DNA of 64,000 bases from Nitrobacter vulgaris. GTDB taxonomy: Bacteria > Pseudomonadota > Alphaproteobacteria > Rhizobiales > Xanthobacteraceae. The notes below the pieces were generated by a model. That model worked only from the letters and a program-made list of their open reading frames with translations, was not told where the DNA came from and ran no database searches. The DNA is taken from contig NZ_MWPQ01000069.1 of assembly GCF_002028545.1 (NCBI RefSeq), positions 1-64,000 on the forward strand. Reading direction: 5' to 3'. How positions within the stretch are numbered: the first letter of the stretch is position 1; every line of letters starts with the position of its first letter. Positions 1-8,541 of the stretch are shown piece after piece. A program made the translations under genes and the position numbers.

Positions 1-286
1 GGCCATGCATGCTGGCCTCCTTCGCCAGCATGCAGCTTGAATCTGACTCGCGCCGTTTTGGGAATCCCAAACGATTCATTCCGGTCGGAAAATGCTCTAG
101 GACTGCGAGAAAAAGGATCATGAACAACGGACCGAAGATCATGGCGTACCCTCCGCCCCACCCCATCATGTGCCTCCACCCATAGTAGCCTTCGGCATCT
201 GACGGCGCCTGCGCCCATACTGTCCCGGGTAGAAGGGAGAGAGCGGCGACCGTTTGGACCAGACTTTCTGCATCGGCTTGCTCCAT
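1..286 (-). CDS. Possible partial small membrane protein (3' end off window)
   Basis: On the minus strand an open frame starts at an ATG at 286 and stays open to the window edge. It reads as a hydrophobic leader ending in 'TVWAQA', then a glycine/methionine-rich stretch 'MMGWGGGYAMIFGPLFMIL' that would form a membrane helix, then a polar tail. Small Gly/Met/Trp-rich one-helix proteins of this look (often SHOCT-type) are common beside metal efflux genes in proteobacteria, which fits the CzcA pump nearby. No good ribosome binding site is visible, the frame crosses a perfect hairpin near the edge, and the tail does not look conserved, so the gene may be broken. Function unknown. Confidence 0.3.
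   Translation of the reverse strand, partial: MEQADAESLVQTVAALSLLPGTVWAQAPSDAEGYYGWRHMMGWGGGYAMIFGPLFMILFLAVLEHFPTGMNRLGFPKRRESDSSCMLAKEASMHG
6..34. repeat. Perfect 11-bp inverted repeat (hairpin)
   Basis: Positions 6-16 and 24-34 are exact reverse complements (core GCATGCTGGC / GCCAGCATGC) around a 7-nt spacer. No T-run follows on either strand, so it is not a clear intrinsic terminator. It could be a recombination or repeat element. Confidence 0.5.
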
Positions 287-401
287 CGTTGAAGGAACCC
301 AATGCTACTTCGCCGGCCGGTTCTCTTTTTGCGCGAGGTCAACTGAATCCCAGTTGGTTCGCGAGTTCAAGGACGTGTGACGGCCGGGATGCGGCTCGGC
401 A

Positions 402-749
402 TCAGAAGCCGCATTCTCGATATTGCTTTGAGGCAAGCCGGAATCGTGAGCCAACCTGGATAAAATCTACGTCGAGACATTGGTGTCCTCGTCGGAAATC
501 GCGGAGACCATCGCATTGAAGATATTCGAGGTTTATTCGCCAACGCCTCTCAGTTGGAGAATAGGTCGCGAAATCATGCTGCGCCTTAGCCGGTCCCTTG
601 CAGATTACCGCTATATAGTTACGGATGTCGGGTGGCAGTGCATCTATGTGCTGAGGATTCCAGGGATCATCCTTAGGCTGTTGGGATGCCGCCGGCAGCT
701 CGCTCGCAAGTAGAAGAGAACATGCCAATAAGAGGATGCGGACGATCAT
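402..749 (-). CDS. Small exported protein of unknown function
   Basis: About 115 residues. It begins 'MIVRILLLACSLLLASELPAA', a typical signal peptide with cleavage likely after ASELPAA, and continues as a soluble domain with four cysteines (in VICKGP, LQCDGL, HQCLDV and YRECGF) that could form disulfides in the periplasm. The start at 749 is chosen because GGAGG lies just upstream and the leader begins there; a longer open frame to 917 exists but has no leader. It is the last gene of the minus-strand metal efflux series, about 180 bases after the CzcA-like pump. Family not recognised. Confidence 0.6.
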   Translation of the reverse strand: MIVRILLLACSLLLASELPAASQQPKDDPWNPQHIDALPPDIRNYIAVICKGPAKAQHDFATYSPTERRWRINLEYLQCDGLRDFRRGHQCLDVDFIQVGSRFRLASKQYRECGF

Positions 750-926
750 TCGGTCCTCCACCAAGGGAATTTTCACAAAGACGTGCACACGCCGCTTCGC
801 ATGCGCGTCTCGTTGCCTGCCATCTTGAAGGCCACCAGGGCCAAACGCGACCGTCATTAGCCCTGTGCCAATCAACGCAATGACCTGCGCCGCAAAGAGA
901 TGGCAACAGGTTCTCAAGAATTGAAC

Positions 927-3900
927 CTATTCGGCTGCGCGACTCGTCGCAATGTCATTCGCGTTATCCAATTCCGAACGTCGCGGGGCGAAACGCGCAT
1001 AAAGCGCCGGGAGCACCACAAGCGTCAGCACCGTTGCCGTCAGCAGTCCACCGATGACGACGGTTGCGATGGGCTTCTGCACTTCCGCGCCTGTCCCCGT
1101 GGCCAGCGCCATCGGTACAAAGCCGAGTGACGCCACCAGCGCCGTCATGACGACGGGACGGAAACGCGTCTGCGCTCCGTCGTAGATTGCCTGGATAAGC
1201 GGCACGCCGCTATCGATCAGCGACCGGATCTGTGTCAACATCACCAGCCCGTTGAGAACGGCCACGCCCGACAAGGCGATGAAGCCGACCGCGGCAGATA
1301 TAGAGAACGGCATGCCGCGCAGCCACAGCGCAGCAATCCCGCCGGTCAGCGCGAGCGGCACGGCACTGAAGACGAGGAGTGCATCGCGCGCCGACCCCAA
1401 TGCGCCGAAGAGGAGCAGGAAGATCATCGCGAAGCATGCGGGGACGACAATCACGAGCCGCTGGCGTGCGACCGAGAAATTTTCGAATTGCCCGCCCCAG
1501 GCCAAGTAGCTCCCCGGCGGCAGCTTCACCTCTTCCGCAACCTTCGTCTGGGCCTCAGCGACCAGCGACCCGATGTCCCGGCCGCGGACTTCGGCTGTGG
1601 TAACAACGCGCCGCTTGCCGTTCTCGCGGCTGATCTGGTTGGCCCCTTCCGTTTGCTCGAACGTTGCGACTGCGCGCAGCGGCACGGTCGGAGCCGGCGC
1701 GTTCGGATTGGAATGCGGCAACGGCACCGGGAGGTTTTCGAGCGCGGAGATGTCGTTGCGTAGCGCGTCGTTCAGCCGGACCACAATCTGGAAGCGCCGG
1801 TCTCCCTCGAATACCAGTCCCGCCGCGCGTCCGCCGACGGCGGTCTCGATCAGGTCCTGAACGTCTGCGAGATTGAGACCGCGCCGCGCGATCTCGGCCT
1901 TGTCGATCCGGATCTCCAGGAACGGCAGTCCGCTGGTTTCTTCGACTTTCACGCTCTCGGCGCCGTCGATCTTTCTCAGGACGTCCGCGATGCGTGACGC
2001 GGTCCGCTGCATCGCGGAGAAGTCGTCGCCGAATACCTTGACTCCGAGGTCCTCGCGGACGCCGGCGATGAGCTCGTTGAAGCGCATCTCGATTGGCTGC
2101 GAGAAGCCCACCTTGTTGCCGGGGAGCTTGGTCGCTTCCGACTCGATTGCGTGGATGAGATCATCCTTCGTCATCGAGGGATCGGGCCAGTCGCGTTGCG
2201 GCTTGACGATGATGTAGGTGTCCGATGCGCTGGGCGGCATCGGATCAGCCGCAAGATCCGGCGTGCCGGTTCGCGAGAACACGAACGCGACCTGAGGGAA
2301 TTTGCTGATCACCTTCTCGATTTCGAGCTGCATGGCCTGAGCCTGGGCCAGCGCGGTGCTCGGTACGCGTTTCACCTCCATGACGATGTTCTTCTCGTCC
2401 AACGTCGGCGTGAGTTCCTGCCCCAGGCGGGAGAACAGGACGAGCGAGGCGGCAAAGAGGACGGCCGCCGCTGTGATGACCAGGCCGGGATTTCCGATGC
2501 TTCGGGACAGGATCGGCACGTACGCATCCTTCAGCCGGCGAACGAGGAAGTTCTCGCTCTCCCTCACGGGCCTTGTCAGGATGATCGCTGTCGCGGCCGG
2601 GACAAAGGTCAGGGAAACTACGAAGGCCGTCGCCAGCGCGATCATCACCGTCAGGGCCATCGGCTCGAACGTTTTGCCCTCCACGCCGGAGAAGGTGAGC
2701 AGCGGGACGTAGACGAGGATGATGATGAGCTGGCCATAGACAGTCGGCCGGATCATCTCGACCGCGGACGCGGTGATCGTCTTGAGGCGTTCGTCGCCCG
2801 AAAGCGCCCGTCCGAGGGCCATCTGCCGCTCGGCGAGGTGCCTGAGGCTGTTCTCGCAGATGATCACGGCGCCGTCGACGATCAGGCCGAAGTCGAGCGC
2901 GCCAAGGCTCATCAGGTTCGCGCTGATGTGCCCCCGCAGCATGACCGTCGCGGTCAGCAACATCGTGATCGGAATGACACAGGCCGTGATCAGGGCCGCC
3001 CGGAAGTTGCCGAGCATCAGGAACAGAACGGCGATTACCAGCAGCGCGCCTTCGGCCAAATTGGTCGCAACCGTGTGGATCGTGGCGTCGACGAGTTGCG
3101 TGCGGTTGAGCACCGTTCGGGCGTGGATGCCTGGTGGTAGCATCTTGGTGATCTCTTTGATCTTGGCGTCCGCCGCGGCAGCGACGGTGCGGCTGTTTTC
3201 CCCAATAAGCATCAGGGCTATTCCGAGCACGACCTCGCGTCCGTTTACGCTGGCGCTTCCGGATCTCAACTCCCTCCCGATGGTGACATCGGCGACGTCC
3301 CTGATCCGTACCGGCACCCCATTCCGGGTCGAGACGACGATCTGTCCTATGTCCTCCACGTTCTCGACGCGCCCGGCAGCGCGGACCACGTAGCCCTCGC
3401 CGTTCTGCTCGATGTAGTTGCCGCCTCGGCTGGCGTTGTTGGCTTCGATCGCCTCGATGACTTGCTTAAAGGAGAGGCCGTAGCCGATGAGCTTCGCTGG
3501 ATCCGGCTGCACCTGATACTGCTTGACGAAACCGCCGATCGCGTCGGCGCCGGCCACGCCGGGCACCGTCTTCATCTGTGGCCGGACGATCCAATCCTGT
3601 ACCGTCCTGAGGTAGACCGTCCGGCGGAAGTCGTCGGTCAATCTCTCGCCCTCCGGCGTCAGATAGCTGCCGTCGCTCTGCCAGCCGGGCTGGCCGTCGC
3701 GAACGGGCGCGGTAGCGCCGGGCTTTTCGTATTCGACGGCCCACCAGTAGATTTCACCGAGACCGGTCGAGACCGGCCCCATTTTTACCTCCACGCCCGG
3801 GGGTAGCGAGGATTTGGCGTCGTTAATGCGCTCGGCGACGAGCTGACGCGCAAAGTAGATGTTCGTGCCGTCAACGAACACGACGGTCACCTGTGCGAAA

Positions 3901-4166
3901 CCGTTCCGCGAAAAGGAACGTGTCGACTCCAGGCCGGGTATGCCGGCCAGCGCCGTTTCCAGCGTGACCGTGACCTGCTTCTCGATTTCGACTGGCGTCA
4001 GCGCCGGCGCCACCGCGTTAATCTGCACCTGGACGTTGGTCACGTCTGGAACCGCGTCGATCGGCAACCTGGTCAGCGACCAGAGACCGGTGACCGCAGC
4101 AACCAAAGTGACCAGCAGTACCAGCCATCGGCGCCTGACCGAGAAATCGACGATGCGCGCGATCAT
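927..4166 (-). CDS. czcA: CzcA/CusA-type heavy-metal efflux RND permease
   Basis: 1079 residues, the normal length for an HME-family RND inner-membrane pump that exports divalent or monovalent metal ions using the proton gradient. The N-terminus 'RRRWLVLLVTLVAAVTGLW' is TM1. Two large periplasmic loops follow, and TM4 carries 'DFGLIVDGAVIICEN', the D-x5-D-x6-E charged relay typical of CzcA/CusA rather than the DD pair of drug pumps. The early motif 'LPIDAVPDVTNVQVQI' is also diagnostic. The start is one base beyond the stop of the adaptor gene upstream, so the two are translationally coupled. No outer-membrane factor (CzcC) gene is next to them. The metal (Co/Zn/Cd/Ni or Cu/Ag) cannot be decided from the sequence. 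Confidence 0.93.
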   Translation of the reverse strand: MIARIVDFSVRRRWLVLLVTLVAAVTGLWSLTRLPIDAVPDVTNVQVQINAVAPALTPVEIEKQVTVTLETALAGIPGLESTRSFSRNGFAQVTVVFVDGTNIYFARQLVAERINDAKSSLPPGVEVKMGPVSTGLGEIYWWAVEYEKPGATAPVRDGQPGWQSDGSYLTPEGERLTDDFRRTVYLRTVQDWIVRPQMKTVPGVAGADAIGGFVKQYQVQPDPAKLIGYGLSFKQVIEAIEANNASRGGNYIEQNGEGYVVRAAGRVENVEDIGQIVVSTRNGVPVRIRDVADVTIGRELRSGSASVNGREVVLGIALMLIGENSRTVAAAADAKIKEITKMLPPGIHARTVLNRTQLVDATIHTVATNLAEGALLVIAVLFLMLGNFRAALITACVIPITMLLTATVMLRGHISANLMSLGALDFGLIVDGAVIICENSLRHLAERQMALGRALSGDERLKTITASAVEMIRPTVYGQLIIILVYVPLLTFSGVEGKTFEPMALTVMIALATAFVVSLTFVPAATAIILTRPVRESENFLVRRLKDAYVPILSRSIGNPGLVITAAAVLFAASLVLFSRLGQELTPTLDEKNIVMEVKRVPSTALAQAQAMQLEIEKVISKFPQVAFVFSRTGTPDLAADPMPPSASDTYIIVKPQRDWPDPSMTKDDLIHAIESEATKLPGNKVGFSQPIEMRFNELIAGVREDLGVKVFGDDFSAMQRTASRIADVLRKIDGAESVKVEETSGLPFLEIRIDKAEIARRGLNLADVQDLIETAVGGRAAGLVFEGDRRFQIVVRLNDALRNDISALENLPVPLPHSNPNAPAPTVPLRAVATFEQTEGANQISRENGKRRVVTTAEVRGRDIGSLVAEAQTKVAEEVKLPPGSYLAWGGQFENFSVARQRLVIVVPACFAMIFLLLFGALGSARDALLVFSAVPLALTGGIAALWLRGMPFSISAAVGFIALSGVAVLNGLVMLTQIRSLIDSGVPLIQAIYDGAQTRFRPVVMTALVASLGFVPMALATGTGAEVQKPIATVVIGGLLTATVLTLVVLPALYARFAPRRSELDNANDIATSRAAE

Positions 4167-4167
4167 C

Positions 4168-5385
4168 TCAGTCCTCGACGCCCGGTTTGGAGAGTTCGGC
4201 TTTCAGTGGAAAGGTATTCGAAGACGCGATCGTTTCGCCGGCAGCAAGCCCAGAGGTGACTTCAACCATCCCATCGTCGCGAAGACCGAGCACCACGTCC
4301 CGCTTCTCGAATCCCTCGGCGGTCCGCACGAAGACGACCTTGCGCCCATTCACGCTCTGCACGGCGACCGCTGGCACCGCCACAGAGACCGGGCGCGAGT
4401 CCACGGCGATGGCTGCCGTCACGAACGATCCGGGACGCCAGAGTCGATCGGGGTTATCCAGGGTGGCGACGACGCGCGCCGCCCGCGTGTCCTTGTCGAG
4501 CAACGGGCTGACGAAGATAATCTTGCCCGCTCCTACGGGGCCGCCGCGGACGGACACGACGACGCTTTGCCCTTCGCGGACCACAGGCAGATCAGACGAA
4601 TTGACCGCCATCTCGACCCAGACCCTACTAAGGTCAACGATGACGAAGAGTTCGGTCTCGAGGTTGTCCCTCCCCACAGCGGTCCCGAGGTCGACCTTAC
4701 GTTCCGCTACCCGTCCAGAGATCGGCGCACGGACGTTCTGAAGCCGGAGCGTTTCCTCGGGCGCCTGTGGGATCGCGGCAATCTCGCTTTCGTCGACCCC
4801 CAGCGCGAGCAACTTTTGCCGAGCGATGTCGAGACGCATGGCCGTCTGCGACGCGGCGTTGCGCGACCTGATGTATTGTTGCTCGGGTATCGCCTTGCTG
4901 CTGCCCCACGCCGCTTTGTCGCGGGCAGCCAAATCCTGCTGCAGATCGTTCGACAGTCGCGCGGCCATGTACTCGCTCTTCGCGTCGGCGACCTCCCTGC
5001 TCTCCAGCGCTCCAAGGACCTCGCCCTTCTCGACCTCGTCGCCGATGTTCTTGCGAAGCTCGGCGACGGTTCCTGACAGCTTTACCGACACGTGGGCGAC
5101 GCGATCGGCATCGGGTGCGACGACAGCCGGAACCGACAGTCTCGTCGCCATGGTCGCCGGGCCGACTTTGACCTGCTCGATCTTGGCCAACGCGATCCGT
5201 TCTTCGTCCATCCGAATGACGGGGTTTTGTTTCTCCCCCTGTGGCCTGGATTGTTGTGGCGGCTCCGCCGCGACCAGACTCGTCGTCTTGCGCAGCGCCG
5301 GCGCTCCCGGTCCCCAGGCCGCGAACGCGCCAGCCGCGACGATGGCGGCAAGACCCAGCAACAATATGGACTTTCGAGAAGACAT
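4168..5385 (-). CDS. czcB: CzcB-like RND periplasmic adaptor (membrane fusion protein)
   Basis: 405 residues. An N-terminal membrane anchor/leader 'SILLLGLAAIVAAGAFAAW' is followed by a barrel-sandwich/lipoyl half-motif 'AHVSVKLSGTVAELRKNIGD', a helical hairpin (about 130-220) and the second half 'VRAPISGRVAERKVDLGTAV', then beta-barrel and membrane-proximal domains. It would connect the CzcA-like pump to an outer-membrane channel encoded elsewhere. No histidine-rich metal-binding N-terminus is present, unlike CzcB of Cupriavidus. The gene starts 14 bases after the CsoR-family repressor gene and ends just before czcA, so the three form one transcription unit. Confidence 0.9.
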   Translation of the reverse strand: MSSRKSILLLGLAAIVAAGAFAAWGPGAPALRKTTSLVAAEPPQQSRPQGEKQNPVIRMDEERIALAKIEQVKVGPATMATRLSVPAVVAPDADRVAHVSVKLSGTVAELRKNIGDEVEKGEVLGALESREVADAKSEYMAARLSNDLQQDLAARDKAAWGSSKAIPEQQYIRSRNAASQTAMRLDIARQKLLALGVDESEIAAIPQAPEETLRLQNVRAPISGRVAERKVDLGTAVGRDNLETELFVIVDLSRVWVEMAVNSSDLPVVREGQSVVVSVRGGPVGAGKIIFVSPLLDKDTRAARVVATLDNPDRLWRPGSFVTAAIAVDSRPVSVAVPAVAVQSVNGRKVVFVRTAEGFEKRDVVLGLRDDGMVEVTSGLAAGETIASSNTFPLKAELSKPGVED

Positions 5386-5399
5386 CGGCCGGCTTCCGG

Positions 5400-5684
5400 T
5401 CAGAGGTAGCGCGCAATCGCCTTGAAGTCGGCAGGCACGTTCTTCGTCGGCTTCGAGGAGTCGCCGTTGACCGCGACGTCAAGGCAAGTGTCCACGTAAT
5501 CGTGGACGAGCGTCCGCTTTGCTTTTGTGATTGCTTTCTCGGTCGCATTTACTTGCTGGGCCAGTTCCAGGCAGGAACGGCCGTCGTCGAACCTCTCGAC
5601 GACGCAGCGAAGGTGGCCTTCCGCGCGTTTCAGGCGCTTGACGATCGGGGCATGGCTTTCGTGGATGTGCTGCTTCGTCATCAT
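5400..5684 (-). CDS. CsoR/RcnR/FrmR-family (DUF156) metal- or thiol-sensing repressor
   Basis: 94 residues, all-helical DUF156 fold: 'HAPIVKRLKRAEGHLRCVVE' is the characteristic first helix with the conserved KRLKRxEGH. The sensor positions are C38 ('RSCLELAQQ') and C67 ('VDTCLD'), separated by 29 residues as the two cysteines of CsoR are. The position matching CsoR His61 appears to be Tyr63, so it is not a standard Cu(I) CsoR site; a different metal or a thiol chemistry as in CstR/FrmR is possible. It lies between the sensor kinase and the czcBA genes and most likely represses the pump. Length is normal. Confidence 0.85.
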   Translation of the reverse strand: MMTKQHIHESHAPIVKRLKRAEGHLRCVVERFDDGRSCLELAQQVNATEKAITKAKRTLVHDYVDTCLDVAVNGDSSKPTKNVPADFKAIARYL

Positions 5685-5694
5685 GTACTTATCC

Positions 5695-5712
5695 TATCCC
5701 TCTGGATGGATA
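5695..5712. promoter_or_regulatory. Candidate repressor operator in kinase-csoR gap
   Basis: The 30-base gap between the sensor kinase and the CsoR-family gene contains TATCC (5695-5699) and GGATA (5708-5712), an inverted repeat around an 8-base spacer. CsoR-family operators are short inverted repeats next to the regulated promoter, so this is a plausible autoregulatory site. Inference only. Confidence 0.3.
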
Positions 5713-5714
5713 TT

Positions 5715-7133
5715 CTAACTCTGAATGGGCGGGATCGCTTCCGAGGTTGACGATCCCCCTTTCGTTCTGCGACGATAACGGTCGCTTTCGGACATCGGAG
5801 CGATTACCGCCTTCAGGCCGCCGAGCTCCGACCTGGAGAGCTCCAGCCCCCAGCCGTACGCATCTAGGACATCTTGCACGATGGCAAGTCCCAGACCCGC
5901 GCCACTGCCTCGCTCGTCGAGACGGACACCGCGCGCGAGCACGCGTGACATGTGACTTGGTTCGATGCCTTCGCCGTCGTCTTCGACGACAAGGGATAAT
6001 TGGCTTCCGTCGGTGATGCGGACCAATCTTGCGGCATGCCGGGCCGCGTTCTCGATCAGATTACCCAGAACCTCCGCAAGATCAGTCCGGTCGAGCGGGA
6101 CGCAAAGATCGTCGGCGATGAGGTTCTCGAACCTCACTCGCGCGCCGTCGGGAGTGCGCGACACAGTCGCGACGATGGATTCCACGAGTGGTTTCACGAA
6201 TGTGGACGCTGCGGGGACGCCACGCGTTCGCCCGCGAACCCTGGCCCGGGCGAGTTCACGGTCGACGTGGCGGCCCATGGCTTCCCCGACGGCTTCGATA
6301 TCCCGGGCGATGGCGGGCTCACCCCGATCACGGAGGCGCGACGCATCCGCTGCAAGAGCCGCAAGCGGCGTTTTCAGTCCGTGAGCCAGATCGGCGGCGC
6401 GGCCGCGGGACCGTTCGATCTCCCTCGCCTGCGCATCAATGAATGCATTGACTTCCTCGACGAGGGGACGAACTTCGGTCGGGACCGAGGACGGTAGATG
6501 CTGGATCCGTCCTGCTCTGATGTCGGCCACGCCGCGGCGCAGAGTGACCAGCGGATGCAAGCCGACGCCCACCTGAACCCATGTCGCAAGAGCCAGCACG
6601 CAGCCGAGAAGCACGAGCGCGAGCGCGAGATCTTTGGCGAAGGCCGAGGTCGCCGCCGACACCCTCGCCAGGTTCTCGGCGACCGCAAGGCGAACGATCA
6701 CCGGCTTCCCATCTGCGGAAAGCGTGACGGCGCGCTCGGCGACCAGCACGCGCTGGCCCCCAGGTCCCGACGCTTGGTGCTGGTGCGTTTCGCCAGGGCT
6801 CAGCCGATCCGCCGGGAGTTCGATGGTGGAATCCCAGAGCGAGCGCGAGCGCAGAAGCTGCCCGCGGTCATCGCCGACCTGCCAGTAAAGTCCGGAGAGA
6901 GGCTCGGCGAAGCGTGGATCGACCGGCGTCTGCATCAGCACCAGCTTGCCTTGCGGGTCGACGTCGATGCCCGCGAGAAGCTGCTTCAGATGAACGTCGA
7001 GATCTTGAGCCAGGGTGCGTGAGACATGACGCTCGAAAAGAACGATGAGCGCGCCACCGGCAATCGCAAGCGCGATCAGGATGGCCATGAGGCCGCCGGC
7101 GACGAGCCGCAGTTTGAGCGAATGCCGGTTCAT
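5715..7133 (-). CDS. Sensor histidine kinase (QseC/PhoQ-like)
   Basis: 472 residues. TM1 (about 10-32) and TM2 (about 168-190) flank a periplasmic sensor domain of roughly 135 residues. A HAMP region follows, then the H-box 'ADLAHGLKTPLAALA' with phospho-acceptor H251, the N-box 'EVLGNLIENAARHA' and G-boxes 'DDGEGIEPS' and 'GAGLGLAIVQDV'. It autophosphorylates and passes phosphate to the response regulator encoded just upstream, with which it overlaps by ATGA. Being in the same direction as the metal efflux genes and downstream of a PepSY gene, it probably senses metal, cationic or envelope stress. The signal is not deducible. Confidence 0.92.
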   Translation of the reverse strand: MNRHSLKLRLVAGGLMAILIALAIAGGALIVLFERHVSRTLAQDLDVHLKQLLAGIDVDPQGKLVLMQTPVDPRFAEPLSGLYWQVGDDRGQLLRSRSLWDSTIELPADRLSPGETHQHQASGPGGQRVLVAERAVTLSADGKPVIVRLAVAENLARVSAATSAFAKDLALALVLLGCVLALATWVQVGVGLHPLVTLRRGVADIRAGRIQHLPSSVPTEVRPLVEEVNAFIDAQAREIERSRGRAADLAHGLKTPLAALAADASRLRDRGEPAIARDIEAVGEAMGRHVDRELARARVRGRTRGVPAASTFVKPLVESIVATVSRTPDGARVRFENLIADDLCVPLDRTDLAEVLGNLIENAARHAARLVRITDGSQLSLVVEDDGEGIEPSHMSRVLARGVRLDERGSGAGLGLAIVQDVLDAYGWGLELSRSELGGLKAVIAPMSESDRYRRRTKGGSSTSEAIPPIQS

Positions 7134-7798
7134 GCGGGGGCCTCCGGCATCAGATAACCGAAGCCGCGCCGCGTTTCGATCACATCAGCGCCGAGCTTCT
7201 TGCGCACGCGACCGACAAGCACCTCGAGCGTGTTGGAGTCGTGCTCTTCCCCGTGACCGTAGACGTTCTCATCAAGCTCCTGCTGCGAGACGACCCGCCC
7301 TCGATTCCGGAGGAGATGAGCGATAAGCCTGTACTCAAGCGGCGAAAGCGCAATCGGCACGTCTCGTCGCGTCACCTTCATCCGCCGCTCGTCCAGGGTG
7401 ATTTCGCCCGCGGTCATAACCGAGGAACTATGCCCCGCTGAGCGCCGCACGATGGACCGCAGCCGCGCCAGCAACTCCTCCATCCGGAATGGCTTCGGCA
7501 GGTAATCGTCGGCGCCGGCGTCGATTCCGTCCACTCGCTCGGCCCAGCTTCCTCGCGCAGTGAGAACGAGGACAGGTATGTGGCGTCCGTTGGCGCGCCA
7601 ACGCTTCAGGACCGCGAGACCATCGATTCCGGGTAAGCCAAGATCGAGAATGACGGCTCCATAGTCCTCGGTGTCGCCGAGGAACCAAGCGTCTTCGCCG
7701 TTCGCAACCGTCTCGACCACGTAACCGGACGCTTTGAGCGTGCGCGAGACATCCGTTGCGATCCGCTGGTCGTCCTCTACAACAAGCACGCGCATCAC
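7130..7798 (-). CDS. OmpR/PhoB-family response regulator
   Basis: 222 residues. The receiver domain has the acidic pocket E8-D9, phospho-acceptor D52 ('VILDLGLPGIDG'), T80 and K102 ('LPKPF'). The C-terminal winged helix contains 'LSPLEYRLIAHLLRNRGRVV' and 'LEVLVGRVRKKLG'. It is the DNA-binding partner of the kinase encoded downstream; the genes overlap by four bases at both ends (with the PepSY gene and the kinase gene), showing one operon. The likely targets are this operon itself and the divergent PepSY-cytochrome b561 genes. Confidence 0.93.
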   Translation of the reverse strand: MMRVLVVEDDQRIATDVSRTLKASGYVVETVANGEDAWFLGDTEDYGAVILDLGLPGIDGLAVLKRWRANGRHIPVLVLTARGSWAERVDGIDAGADDYLPKPFRMEELLARLRSIVRRSAGHSSSVMTAGEITLDERRMKVTRRDVPIALSPLEYRLIAHLLRNRGRVVSQQELDENVYGHGEEHDSNTLEVLVGRVRKKLGADVIETRRGFGYLMPEAPA

Positions 7799-8109
7799 TT
7801 CTCCTTGGTTCGCTCGACTTCGCCGCTGCGGGCATCGACGTGGATCTCGAACAGCCGCCCCTTGTCGTCGACGACGCGCAACTCGTACAGCCAGGCGCCG
7901 GCTTCCCGTTCGAGCTTCACGCCGACGACGTCGCCGGGAAGCTTGCCCCTGACGATATTCAGAATGTCTGTAAGAGGACGGATCTCACCGGCTTCGACAG
8001 CCCGTCGTGCGTCATCGTGGTCGTGAGCGAATGCCGGCAACCCGCTGCTCGCGGCCAGAAGAACCGCCACAAGGATCAGGGCACAAACTCGGCGCAGACG
8101 TAGGCACAT
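7795..8109 (-). CDS. PepSY-domain exported protein
   Basis: 104 residues: a signal peptide ('RVCALILVAVLLAASSGLPAFA') followed by HDHDDARRAVEAGEI and a PepSY fold ('DVVGVKLEREAGAWLYELRVVDDKGRL', then 'IHVDARSGEVERTKEK'). Small PepSY proteins occur widely as first genes of two-component operons and are thought to modulate sensing or protease activity outside the membrane. The last codons overlap the response regulator start. The HDHDD motif right after the cleavage site could bind metal. Confidence 0.85.
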   Translation of the reverse strand: MCLRLRRVCALILVAVLLAASSGLPAFAHDHDDARRAVEAGEIRPLTDILNIVRGKLPGDVVGVKLEREAGAWLYELRVVDDKGRLFEIHVDARSGEVERTKEK

Positions 8110-8258
8110 GAAAGCAACTCACTCTCCGAAAGACATGGATGCCAGATATCACCTGACAAATCGCTGACCTGGGTCAACAGGCGGCGGTCAGGCCGCTTCT
8201 GGCAAAGTTGCCCGCATCGCCGGCGCATGGTGCGGCCGGCCATTGTCAGGAGACACCT

Positions 8259-8531
8259 ATGCGCAAGATAGCGATCCTTACCATTGCCGCCGTGACGCTC
8301 GGGGCGGCCGCCGCCCAGGCTGGCAGCCTCGGCAAGCCGTGCACGTCGGCCCCCGAGACCCAGTGGCTCCCGGTGGAGCAGTTGCAGACCAAGGTCGAGG
8401 CTCAAGGCTACAAGGTCCAGAAAGCCAAGCTCAAGAATACCTGCGGCGAGTTTTACACGCTCGACAAAAACAGCAACCGGGTCGAGCTGTTCGTGGACCC
8501 GACCAACGGCCAGATCATCGGCCAGATGTGA
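8259..8531 (+). CDS. Second PepSY-domain exported protein
   Basis: 90 residues; the start at 8259 is favoured by CAGGAGA at 8247-8253 and by the signal peptide 'MRKIAILTIAAVTLGAAAAQA'. The mature part has a Cys pair (PCTSAP and KNTCGEF) and a PepSY-like ending 'RVELFVDPTNGQIIGQM', i.e. the form often annotated as PepSY_2 (DUF2 'YpeB-like'). It is transcribed away from the PepSY-response regulator-kinase operon and is followed after 10 bases by a cytochrome b561 gene. This PepSY/b561 pair is a recurrent arrangement near PhoPQ-like systems; a redox or metal-handling role in the envelope is inferred. Confidence 0.8.
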   Translation: MRKIAILTIAAVTLGAAAAQAGSLGKPCTSAPETQWLPVEQLQTKVEAQGYKVQKAKLKNTCGEFYTLDKNSNRVELFVDPTNGQIIGQM

Positions 8532-8541
8532 CGATTCGCAA

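Noticed and set aside
2151-3140. Long plus-strand open frame opposite czcA
   Set aside because: Antisense shadow of the CzcA-like gene; no ribosome site or domain.
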